A stretch of DNA of 5,486 nt from contig JASHTO010000304.1 in the NCBI GenBank assembly GCA_030040515.1, positions 1-5,486 on the forward strand. The letters run 5' to 3'. The position numbers and the translations under genes were made by a program. Positions 1 to 5,486 of this stretch are shown in pieces; position 1 is the first letter of the stretch; each line of letters opens with the position of its first letter. Origin of the DNA: Terriglobia bacterium (GTDB lineage Bacteria; Acidobacteriota; Terriglobia; UBA7540). The notes under the pieces were generated by a model. That model did not search any database. It saw only the letters and a list, made by a program, of their open reading frames with translations, and was not told the DNA's origin.

Positions 1-34
1 TCCATTTTCGGGTGAGAATGAAGCGCGCGGGTCG

Positions 35-1588
35 CTAGCGCACCAAATGGGCGCTCCGTGAAAGCGCATCCGCATCGGTCATCGTGCGAGGTGAACTCCC
101 GAATTCGGAGTGTTTCCGGCTATAGGCTGCATAAATGCAAAGACCAAGGATGAGCCACACGACGAATCGCGCCCAAGTTTCCAGAGGCAGACTGGCCATC
201 AGAATGATGCACGACACGATGGAGAGAATCGGCACCGCGGGGACCCAGGGTGTGCGGAACGAGCGGCGGCGCTGTGGCTCCGTTCGTCTCAGAATAAGAA
301 CTCCGAGCGAAACCAAAACGAATGCGAAAAGCGTACCGATGTTCGAGAGGTCGGCGAGCGTCCCGATGTCAAAAAGTCCAGCAGGTATCGCCACAGCGAA
401 GCCCGCCACCCAGGTGCTGATGTGCGGCGTGAGGAAGCGCGTGTGGACCCTCGAAAAAACCTCCGGCAGTAATCCGTCGCGCGACATGGCAAACCACACC
501 CGCGCCTGCCCCAGTTGAAAAACCAACATGGAGCTGATCATTCCCGTGAGTGCGCCAATGGTTACCCACTTCATCACATTCGGCAATCCCAAAGCCACCA
601 GTGCATTGGCTACTGGAGCGGCGTTGCGCAAGGTCTGCCAATGCTGCACACCGGTCAGGACCAGTGCCACGGTGATGTAGAGCGTGGCGCAGATCACCAA
701 TGAGGCGATGATTCCAAAGGGCACATCCTTCTGGGGATTCTTGCACTCTTCGGCGGCCGTCGAGACGGAATCGAAGCCAATGTAAGTGAAGAAAACAATC
801 GCTCCGCCGGTCAGGACGCCCTGCCACCCGTTGGGCATGAAAGGCTTCCAGTTGGAAACATGAATGAAGCGCGAAGCGGCGATGATGAAGATCAAAATCG
901 CGGTGATCTTTACCCCCACCATCAGGTTGTTGGCACCCGCGCTCTCACGAATTCCAATCACCAGGATGACGGTGAGGATCATGACGATCAGGAATCCCGG
1001 GACGTTGAAATAGGAGCCCGTACGCTCCAGGGAGTCGTTGAACACAGGCTGGCTGATGGAGGCGGGAAGGTGGAGCCCGAAGCCCTCGAGCAAGCTGTTG
1101 ATGTAGGCGGAGAATCCCACCGCCACCGCCATGTTGCTGACGGCGTATTCCAAAATCAGGTCCCAGCCGATGATCCAGGCAATGATTTCGCCGAGCGTGG
1201 CGTAGGAATAGGTGTAAGCACTTCCGGCAATGGGAATCATGGAAGCCAGCTCGGCATAGCACAATCCGGCGAGCGCGCAGGCAATGGCAACCAAAAGGAA
1301 CGACAGTGCAATGCCTGGCCCCGCTCCCGGCCGCCCGGCGGTGCCGACGGCTTTTGACCCGTGCAACACGACTTCCAGCAGCGGCGCTTTCAGGAGCGAG
1401 TGGAATTCCAAAACCTCGCCAGCCGCCGCCGTGCCGGTAAGGACGAAGATTCCCGTGCCGATGATCGCGCCGATTCCCAGAGCCGTCAGCGACCAGGGTC
1501 CAAGCGACTTGCGAAGTTGGTGCCCCGGCGTTGCCGCGTCGGCAATCAGCTTGTCGATGCTCTTCTTCCGGAGGAGTTGGCTCGGCAA
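35..1588 (-). CDS. APC-superfamily amino acid permease (YfnA/cationic amino acid transporter-like)
   Basis: Integral inner-membrane transporter, probably a proton-coupled amino acid importer; the substrate cannot be read from sequence. The 517 residues give about 12 hydrophobic segments: roughly 33-54, 92-112, 134-165, 197-213, 222-240, 258-275, 290-312, 340-362, 390-405, 415-433, 450-468 and 472-490. Family marks are GIGAIIGTGIFVLTG (38-52, the unwound TM1 substrate loop), CYAELAS (110-116), the TM3 motif GWDLILEY (141-148), the TM6 motif FFTYIGFDSVSTAAEE (266-281) followed by NPQKDVP, and AMSRDGLLP (367-375). From memory it aligns end to end with Bacillus YfnA, except for about 30 extra residues between TM1 and TM2 (about 57-87) and a polar C-terminal tail of about 27 residues. 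The start is TTG: an in-frame TAA lies four codons upstream and AAAGGAG sits just before it, so no earlier start is possible. It lies 101 bases behind the small basic ORF and could be cotranscribed with it. Family assignment is secure. Confidence 0.95.
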   Translation of the reverse strand: MPSQLLRKKSIDKLIADAATPGHQLRKSLGPWSLTALGIGAIIGTGIFVLTGTAAAGEVLEFHSLLKAPLLEVVLHGSKAVGTAGRPGAGPGIALSFLLVAIACALAGLCYAELASMIPIAGSAYTYSYATLGEIIAWIIGWDLILEYAVSNMAVAVGFSAYINSLLEGFGLHLPASISQPVFNDSLERTGSYFNVPGFLIVMILTVILVIGIRESAGANNLMVGVKITAILIFIIAASRFIHVSNWKPFMPNGWQGVLTGGAIVFFTYIGFDSVSTAAEECKNPQKDVPFGIIASLVICATLYITVALVLTGVQHWQTLRNAAPVANALVALGLPNVMKWVTIGALTGMISSMLVFQLGQARVWFAMSRDGLLPEVFSRVHTRFLTPHISTWVAGFAVAIPAGLFDIGTLADLSNIGTLFAFVLVSLGVLILRRTEPQRRRSFRTPWVPAVPILSIVSCIILMASLPLETWARFVVWLILGLCIYAAYSRKHSEFGSSPRTMTDADALSRSAHLVR

Positions 1589-1592
1589 AGAG

Positions 1593-1599
1593 CTCCTTT
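1593..1599 (-). promoter_or_regulatory. Shine-Dalgarno that fixes the TTG start of the permease
   Basis: The minus strand reads AAAGGAG, then CTCT, then TTG. The motif is strong but its spacing of four bases is short. The TAA at 1598-1600, in frame with the permease, overlaps its first bases. No ATG or GTG lies between this stop and the conserved N-terminus (LLRKKSIDKL), so the site supports TTG initiation. Confidence 0.6.
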
Positions 1600-1648
1600 A
1601 CATCGAGTGCCGAATGATGACCGAAACGGATTCATGGCCCAGTGACAT
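1598..1648 (-). CDS. Possible 16-residue leader peptide upstream of the permease
   Basis: This short ATG frame encodes MSLGHESVSVIIRHSM and ends with TAA. AGGGA lies four bases upstream (1653-1657), which would be a usable ribosome binding site. Its stop codon shares bases with the Shine-Dalgarno of the permease (ATG TAA AGG AG), an arrangement that would allow translational coupling or leader-peptide control. Five of the 16 residues are Leu, Val or Ile, but there is no run of a single amino acid as in classic attenuators, and I see no terminator hairpin with a T-run between this frame and the permease start. An ORF this short can easily arise by chance, so this is a candidate only. Confidence 0.25.
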   Translation of the reverse strand: MSLGHESVSVIIRHSM

Positions 1649-1689
1649 GATTTCCCTTCACTCACCAATTGCCGCTTGGCACCGTCTTA

Positions 1690-1848
1690 TTACTTCCTGC
1701 GTGGAGGCGCGCCCGGCCCCTTCTTCTTGACCTTGGGTTTGTGGGAACCGCGCGGGTCCGTGCGCTTGGGTTTGGGTGGTTGCTTCTTGCGCGCCGCGCG
1801 CTTCAGCTTCTTGCGTTCTTCTTTATCTTTGATGTTTTTTGTGTTCAT
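1690..1848 (-). CDS. Small, highly basic protein of unknown function (52 aa)
   Basis: I do not recognise this protein. It starts with ATG at 1848, with AGGA at 1854-1857 five bases upstream, and ends with tandem TAA stops (1690-1692, 1687-1689). Of 52 residues, 16 are Lys, 7 Arg and 8 Pro, with only 4 acidic residues and no Cys, Trp, Tyr or Phe, giving a net charge near +19. Residues 4-22 are charged and could form a helix (KDKEERKKLKRAARKK at 7-22). The rest is Pro/Gly/Lys-rich and probably disordered, ending GPGAPPRRK. There is no signal peptide or membrane segment. It begins 21 bases after the helicase stop, so cotranscription with the helicase is likely. The charge suggests binding to nucleic acid or ribosomes, but that is inference. 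The clear ribosome binding site and tight spacing argue that it is real; its low complexity is the main reason for doubt. Confidence 0.7.
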   Translation of the reverse strand: MNTKNIKDKEERKKLKRAARKKQPPKPKRTDPRGSHKPKVKKKGPGAPPRRK

Positions 1849-1853
1849 TAATT

Positions 1854-1857
1854 TCCT
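1854..1857 (-). promoter_or_regulatory. Shine-Dalgarno of the small basic ORF
   Basis: On the minus strand AGGA is followed by AATTA and then ATG, a normal five-base spacing. It lies in the 21-base gap after the helicase stop codon. It is the main local evidence that the small frame is translated, since the ORF is too short for length alone to prove it. Confidence 0.6.
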
Positions 1858-1869
1858 GTCGATGTGTAT

Positions 1870-4080
1870 TTAAATTCTCTCCAGCCCGGCAAAGCGCTCC
1901 ACCATTTTCTTTCTTCCGTAGCCCGGAAAACTGATGGTTAGTTTGCTGTCCTCGCCGTCGCCCTCGCAATCCAATATCGTCCCGATCCCGTATTTCGCAT
2001 GCCGCACACGGCTGCCCAGCTTCCAGCGCGAGGATGAGCTTCGGACCTTGGGCAGCGGGCGGTCGATTCCCCTCTCGCGCAGGAAGCGCTCTGCGCCGGC
2101 GATTGAGTTTACGGCATTTTCCCAAGTTGTGCGAGCCTTTGACGCGGTGGCGCCCACGGGCTCCAAAAGGTTGGGAGGCGCTTCGTCCAGAAAGCGGGAG
2201 CGCCGGCTGGTTTCCATGGAGTCCCGTCCGTACCTGCGCCTCTCCCGCGCCCAGGAAAGCACCAATCGGTCGCGCGCGCGCGTCATGCCCACGTAGCAGA
2301 GCCGCCGCTCCTCCTCAATGCCTGCGTCGTCCCCAACAGAAAGCTGGTGCGGAAAAAGTCCCTCTTCCATCCCCACCAGGAAAACCAGATTGAATTCCAG
2401 CCCCTTGGCGCTGTGCAGCGTCATAAGCGTTACCCGCGCTCGTTCGTCGTAATCATCCGCGTCGGAAGCGAGCGCGGCGTGGTCCAGAAACTCCGCAAGG
2501 GTTGTGCCCTGCTCCTCCGCCTCCAGCGCGGCGTTTACAAGCTCCTGAAGGTTTTCGATTCGGTCCTGCGATTCCGGCTGATTTTCCCTCGCCAGTATTT
2601 CCACATAGCCTGTGCGGTCGAGAATGCTCTTGAAGAACTGCCCCATCGGCAGACTTGCGTGGTCGGCCATCAGGTCTTTCCCAAGCATGTGGAAGGCCGC
2701 AAGCGCATTCAGCGCACGCGGGGGAAGCCGCCGCGCAGCCAACTCATCTTCCAGAGCTTCCCAAAGTGTGAGCTTCTGCGCGCGGGCATTCGCTTCGATG
2801 GAGCCGAGTGTGGACGCGCCGATTCCCCTCGCCGGTGTGTTGATGATGCGCTGAAATGCCGTGGCATCGCGCGGATTGCTTGCCAAGCGGGCGTAAGCCA
2901 GCACGTCACGGATTTCCGCGCGCGCATAGAAGCTGAAACCGCCCACCAGCCGGTAAGCAACTCCGTTGCGACGCAGCGATTCTTCCAGTACGCGCGATTG
3001 GGCGTTGGTGCGGTAAAGGACGGCTACGCTGCTGTCTGCACTTTGGGCAAGGGCCCTCGAAATCTCGTCCGCCACGTAGGCAGCTTCCTCGTCATTGTTC
3101 CATGCTTCGTAAATTTTGACGGCGTCGCCGCCGGCGCGGTCCGTCCACAAGGTTTTTCCCTTGCGCTCCCGGTTGTGGCTCACCACCGCGCCGGCTACAT
3201 CCAGAATTTTCTGCGTGGATCGGTAATTCTGCTCCAGGCGCACAGTCCGCGCCTTGGGATAGTCCTTTTCAAAACTCAAAATGTTTTGAATGTCAGCGCC
3301 CCGCCAACGGTAAATTGATTGGTCCTCATCCCCCACGACGCAGAGATTCTGATTCATCAGGGTGAGCTGCCGAATCAATTGATATTGTGGGCGATTGGTG
3401 TCCTGATACTCATCCACCAGCACGTACTGGAATCTCCGATTATATTGCTCGCAGATTTCGGCAGATTTGTAGAAGAGCTCAACCGTTTTCAGCAACAAGT
3501 CGTCAAAATCCAGGGCGTTTGCCTGCCGCAGCCTGGCATCATATCGGTCAAAGAGCGCCGCAATCTTTTCCATCTGATCGCTCTTCGCCTGCTGATACAG
3601 CATCTCGGGCGTCAGGCCGTGGTTCTTCGCGAAGCTGATCCGGCCGAGCACGCTGCGCGCCGAGGTGACCTGATCTTCCAAGCCCAACTCCGCAATGCAG
3701 GTCTTCATCAGCTTCTGCTGGTCGTCTTCGTCGTAAATTGAAAAATCGCGGGTGTACCCCAGGCGGTCGATCTGCCGGCGCAGGACGCTGACGCAGAAGG
3801 AATGGAACGTGGAAACATGCGGGGAGCCGGAGCGCAACTGCACCCGGCCGTCGAGAAGCCGGGCCACACGCTCCTTCATCTGCTCAGCAGCCTTGTTGGT
3901 GAAAGTGACCGCCAGGATATTTTCCGGAGACACTCCCAGGGCTTCGATCAGATAGGCAATCCGGTAGGTGATGACGCGCGTCTTGCCGCTACCCGCTCCC
4001 GCCAGAATGAGCAGCGGGCCTTCGGTCTGTTCCACCGCGATGCGTTGCTGGGAATTGAGCTGCTCAAGCAGGTTCGACAT
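1870..4080 (-). CDS. pcrA: ATP-dependent DNA helicase, UvrD/PcrA type (superfamily 1A)
   Basis: A 3'-5' DNA translocase and helicase of the family that acts in nucleotide-excision and mismatch repair, replication restart and removal of recombinase filaments. The 736 residues match PcrA length. All motifs are intact and in order: Q motif (Gln11/Gln12), Walker A AGAGSGKTR (27-35), Ia VTFTNKAAEQMKERV (58-72), II VLVDEYQDTN (220-229, Asp223/Glu224), III VVGDEDQSIYRWRGA (248-262), IV RLEQNYRST (281-289), V TLMTLHSAKGLEF (551-563) and VI CYVGMTRARDRL (595-606). Residues from about 684 to 733 (KLGSRVRHAKYGIGTI, then SFPGYGRKKMVERFAGLE) are the C-terminal Tudor-like domain that contacts RNA polymerase in PcrA and UvrD. 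The ATG is preceded directly by an in-frame TGA, so no earlier start exists, and no Shine-Dalgarno is visible, suggesting modest translation. UvrD versus PcrA is a naming choice; RecB and Rep are less likely. Confidence 0.97.
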   Translation of the reverse strand: MSNLLEQLNSQQRIAVEQTEGPLLILAGAGSGKTRVITYRIAYLIEALGVSPENILAVTFTNKAAEQMKERVARLLDGRVQLRSGSPHVSTFHSFCVSVLRRQIDRLGYTRDFSIYDEDDQQKLMKTCIAELGLEDQVTSARSVLGRISFAKNHGLTPEMLYQQAKSDQMEKIAALFDRYDARLRQANALDFDDLLLKTVELFYKSAEICEQYNRRFQYVLVDEYQDTNRPQYQLIRQLTLMNQNLCVVGDEDQSIYRWRGADIQNILSFEKDYPKARTVRLEQNYRSTQKILDVAGAVVSHNRERKGKTLWTDRAGGDAVKIYEAWNNDEEAAYVADEISRALAQSADSSVAVLYRTNAQSRVLEESLRRNGVAYRLVGGFSFYARAEIRDVLAYARLASNPRDATAFQRIINTPARGIGASTLGSIEANARAQKLTLWEALEDELAARRLPPRALNALAAFHMLGKDLMADHASLPMGQFFKSILDRTGYVEILARENQPESQDRIENLQELVNAALEAEEQGTTLAEFLDHAALASDADDYDERARVTLMTLHSAKGLEFNLVFLVGMEEGLFPHQLSVGDDAGIEEERRLCYVGMTRARDRLVLSWARERRRYGRDSMETSRRSRFLDEAPPNLLEPVGATASKARTTWENAVNSIAGAERFLRERGIDRPLPKVRSSSSRWKLGSRVRHAKYGIGTILDCEGDGEDSKLTISFPGYGRKKMVERFAGLERI

Positions 4081-4159
4081 TCAAATATTGGAGAGGCGGT
4101 CTTGGACTGGTGTGCCAGAAACCGCGCGCCGCCTTCAATGCACTTGCGCCCAAAACTTT

Positions 4160-4187
4160 ATTTTACACGATGCAGGGAAGCACCCAA
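4160..4187 (-). promoter_or_regulatory. Candidate sigma-70-type promoter for the helicase
   Basis: The minus strand shows TTGGGT (4187-4182), a 16-base spacer and TAAAAT (4165-4160). The -10 matches consensus at five of six bases, the -35 only at three. It lies about 80 bases before the helicase ATG and directly after the candidate SDR terminator, which is where a promoter would be expected. The weak -35 keeps confidence low. Confidence 0.35.
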
Positions 4188-4215
4188 AAAACTTTACAGG
4201 CGCGCCGAGCCTGCA
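4186..4215 (-). terminator. Candidate Rho-independent terminator of the SDR gene
   Basis: On the minus strand TGCAGGC (4215-4209) pairs with GCCTGTA (4201-4195) around a seven-base loop, giving seven base pairs including one G-U. Three bases later comes a run of six T (4191-4186). It lies about 93 bases after the SDR stop. The stem is short and the T-run slightly displaced, so efficiency may be moderate. The T-run overlaps the candidate -35 of the helicase promoter. Confidence 0.5.
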
Positions 4216-4289
4216 TTCATGAGATTCATCTTCCAGACGGTGACATTTAGCTTTGGAGGTTCCGAAGAGTTGCGTTCTCACCACGGATC

Positions 4290-4306
4290 TCGATTGTCCA
4301 AATCGA
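4290..4306. repeat. Short inverted repeat at the SDR stop codon
   Basis: TCGATT (4290-4295) and AATCGA (4301-4306) form a perfect six-base stem with a five-base loop, starting one base after the SDR TAA. No T-run follows on the minus strand, so it is not a classical terminator. It could protect the mRNA 3' end or be chance. Confidence 0.35.
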
Positions 4307-4307
4307 T

Positions 4308-5039
4308 TTATTTCTTGCGGGGCGGCTGTGAAGGACGCATCTCAATACGGCTCGCCAGAGCGGTGCTCGGGAATTTGTACAAATCCACCACCGCCTTGGC
4401 CACGTCTTCGCCGGTCAGCTTCCAGCTTTCGCGAGCCTTTGACCCCGGAGCAGCGGCAAAATCCGTATCCACGCTGCCGGGCATCAGGTAACTCACGCGA
4501 ATGCCGTCGTAACGAATATCCTGCATCATGGCTTCGCTGAACCCATTCAGGCCGAACTTGGAAGCATTGTAAGCGGAGCCGGAGGGCATGGGATTCACTC
4601 CCGCCAGGCTCGAGATGTTGAAGATATATCCGCCGCCGCGCTTCCGCATCAGGGGGACGGCTTCGCGGCAGCAATAGAAAACACCGGAGAGATTGGTCTG
4701 AATCGTCACGTCCCAATCTTCCACGCTGAGCTGGTCAACCGGCTTGAAGATGCCCACGCCGGCATTATTCACCAGGATGTCGAGGCCGCCGAAGCGCTCC
4801 GCCGCGGCGCGAATCAGTTTGCGGCAGTCTTCGGAACTTCGCACATCCGCCGCCGAGCCATCCACGTTGGCCGGCGTCGAAGCGCGAAGCTTCTCCAGCG
4901 CCCCCTGCAAACCTTTGGCATCGCGCCCACAAATGAATACCTTCGCACCTTCTGCGAGCAGCGCCTGCGCGATACAGAATCCGATTCCTCGCGATGCGCC
5001 CGTTACCACCGCGACCTTGCCTGTCAATTCGGTTGCCAT
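4308..5039 (-). CDS. Short-chain dehydrogenase/reductase (classical SDR), NAD(P)-dependent
   Basis: A soluble oxidoreductase with a Rossmann fold; the substrate is unknown. At 243 residues it has classical SDR length. The cofactor motif TGASRGIG is at 13-20, Asp65 (AADV) is at the adenine site, NNAG is at 91-94, and the catalytic set is Asn116, Ser144, Tyr157 and Lys161 in YNASK. MPGSVDTDF (186-194) follows as the PG motif. Arg17 and Arg39 (CGRD) favour NADPH over NADH, as in FabG-like reductases. The C-terminus ends in a basic, proline-containing tail (RPSQPPRKK). The ATG start is supported by GAGGGGGG at 5044-5051 and by the conserved MATELTGKVAVVTG opening. It stands alone between gaps of 157 and 227 bases. 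It resembles FabG and YdfG-type reductases, but with no fatty-acid genes nearby FabG itself is not supported. Confidence 0.93.
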   Translation of the reverse strand: MATELTGKVAVVTGASRGIGFCIAQALLAEGAKVFICGRDAKGLQGALEKLRASTPANVDGSAADVRSSEDCRKLIRAAAERFGGLDILVNNAGVGIFKPVDQLSVEDWDVTIQTNLSGVFYCCREAVPLMRKRGGGYIFNISSLAGVNPMPSGSAYNASKFGLNGFSEAMMQDIRYDGIRVSYLMPGSVDTDFAAAPGSKARESWKLTGEDVAKAVVDLYKFPSTALASRIEMRPSQPPRKK

Positions 5040-5145
5040 TCCGCCCCCCTCAATGGGATCACTTATAAGATTAACTCAACCACCCCAGAGAATGAACCCC
5101 TCTGCAATTGGAATGTTTGAGAGAGTGGCCTTGCTCGACGTTTTT

Positions 5146-5184
5146 GGATTTGCTGCGGCAAGAATTTCGCTGAGCGGATTTGCT
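5146..5184. repeat. Pair of 9-bp direct repeats in the UppS-SDR gap
   Basis: GGATTTGCT occurs at 5146-5154 and again at 5176-5184, 30 bases apart, close to three helical turns. The second copy forms the loop and one arm of the hairpin at 5170-5187. The spacing would suit a dimeric regulator, but two 9-mers may also be chance. Confidence 0.25.
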
Positions 5185-5187
5185 CAG
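5170..5187 (-). other. Hairpin just downstream of the UppS gene, possible weak terminator
   Basis: The minus strand reads CTGAGC AAATCC GCTCAG, a perfect six-base stem with a six-base loop, beginning nine bases after the UppS stop. The following sequence (CGAAATTCTTGCC) has no T-run, so intrinsic termination would be weak. It may be a processing or stability element. The rest of the gap shows only an eight-base palindrome CTTATAAG (5062-5069), whose TATAAG could be a -10 for the SDR but lacks a recognisable -35. Confidence 0.3.
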
Positions 5188-5196
5188 GATCATTCC

Positions 5197-5486
5197 TCAG
5201 GACGCCAACAGTGGAATCCTCCCGAAGCGGCGCTTCCGAGTGCTGAATTCCTGAAGCGCGGCGGCCAAATCATTGGAATCGAAATCGGGCCACATACACG
5301 GACTGAAATACAATTCTGCGTAAGCGATTTCCCAGAGCGGACAATTGCTTAGGCGCTGCTCGCCCCCCGTTCTGATGAGCAGGTCAATGTCCGGCACGGG
5401 TTCACCGTCGAACTGCGTTTGTGCCAGAATGCGCCCAAAGGTCTCATACGAGCCCTCAGGATGGAATCGGTGTGCGGCGCGAAGAA
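5197..5486 (-). CDS. uppS: cis-prenyltransferase, undecaprenyl diphosphate synthase family (C-terminal part)
   Basis: The last 95 residues of an enzyme that condenses IPP units onto a short allylic diphosphate to make the C55 lipid carrier for peptidoglycan and other envelope polymers. The frame is open to the window edge, so the start and N-terminal catalytic Asp motif are not visible. The signature is DLLIRTGGEQRLSN (34-47 of the visible part) followed by LWEIAYAELYF (50-60) and MWPDF (64-68). By family numbering Arg38, Arg44 and Ser46 correspond to the E. coli IPP-phosphate ligands Arg194, Arg200 and Ser202, and Glu57 to the Mg-binding Glu213. It ends with RKRRFGRIP and TGA. The stretch before the motif (about 12-33) looks longer than I recall from E. 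coli UppS. A frame beginning at GTG 5397 is only an internal codon. Family is certain; UppS versus a paralogous cis-prenyltransferase is not settled. Confidence 0.93.
   Translation of the reverse strand, partial: LRAAHRFHPEGSYETFGRILAQTQFDGEPVPDIDLLIRTGGEQRLSNCPLWEIAYAELYFSPCMWPDFDSNDLAAALQEFSTRKRRFGRIPLLAS

Noticed and set aside
1..34. Possible terminator after the permease
   Set aside because: Only 34 bases are available and they show no stem with a T-run.
860..1357. 165-codon plus-strand frame opposite the permease
   Set aside because: Its composition (His, Asp, Gly and Gln rich) is that of the complement of membrane-segment codons, and the opposite strand encodes a clear permease.
1669..1873. 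Two hydrophobic plus-strand frames of 60-65 codons opposite the small basic ORF, resembling a type I toxin
   Set aside because: Their Leu/Phe richness is the direct complement of Lys and Glu codons on the minus strand; they start at TTG without a Shine-Dalgarno, whereas the minus-strand frame has a good one.
1823..2125. 100-codon minus-strand frame overlapping the helicase C-terminus and the small ORF
   Set aside because: It is out of frame with the conserved Tudor-like C-terminal domain of the helicase and its product resembles nothing known.
2347..3318. 323-codon plus-strand open frame opposite the helicase
   Set aside because: It lies wholly antisense to an intact PcrA/UvrD gene with all motifs, has no recognisable domain, and long antisense frames are common in GC-rich genes.
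3802..4491. 229-codon plus-strand frame spanning the helicase start, the gap and the SDR end
   Set aside because: It runs antisense through two well-supported genes and through the terminator/promoter region, with no domain or ribosome binding site of note.
4744..5352. 202-codon plus-strand frame opposite the SDR and UppS
   Set aside because: It is antisense to two conserved proteins and has no recognisable motif.
5197..5397. A stand-alone 66-residue protein starting at GTG 5397
   Set aside because: The frame continues upstream to the window edge with UppS-like sequence, so this GTG is an internal Val codon.
1..5486. A new multi-gene defence, mobile or biosynthetic system
   Set aside because: The recognisable genes are unrelated housekeeping families without transposase, integrase, nuclease or toxin partners; the helicase is a standard PcrA/UvrD with its Tudor-like domain rather than a defence-type fusion.

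Overview
The window looks like ordinary chromosome from a moderately high-GC bacterium. All five well-supported genes lie on the minus strand, so they read from the right edge to the left. The family signatures (a PcrA-type helicase, a YfnA-like amino acid permease, an SDR ending in a short Arg/Lys/Pro tail, and an UppS with a variant segment before its IPP-binding motif) would fit an Acidobacteriota-like genome. That assignment is an impression from protein style and base composition, with no marker gene behind it. There is no rRNA, tRNA, insertion sequence, CRISPR array or phage gene.

Layout, in the direction of transcription. At 5486-5197 is the C-terminal third or so of a cis-prenyltransferase of the undecaprenyl diphosphate synthase family; its 5' end lies beyond the window. 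A 157-base gap (5196-5040) follows, holding a 6-bp hairpin without a T-run and two 9-bp direct repeats. Next is a complete classical short-chain dehydrogenase/reductase (5039-4308). The 227-base gap after it (4307-4081) carries a hairpin at the SDR stop codon, a plausible intrinsic terminator (4215-4186) and, overlapping the terminator T-run, a plausible promoter facing the next gene. Then comes a complete UvrD/PcrA-type superfamily 1 DNA helicase (4080-1870). Only 21 bases after its stop, a 52-residue, extremely basic small protein begins (1848-1690) behind a good Shine-Dalgarno; it is short enough to be missed by gene callers. After a 101-base gap, which may encode a 16-residue leader peptide, comes a complete APC-superfamily amino acid permease with a TTG start (1588-35). 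The last 34 bases show nothing I can name.

Working together: the helicase, the small basic protein and perhaps the permease could form one transcription unit starting near 4160. The SDR appears to be separated from it by the terminator. The products (cell-wall lipid carrier synthesis, NADPH-dependent redox chemistry, DNA repair, amino acid uptake) do not form a shared pathway, so I read this as a housekeeping stretch. I found no convincing new multi-gene system. The items most worth a second look are the small basic ORF behind the helicase and the possible leader peptide whose stop codon overlaps the permease ribosome binding site.
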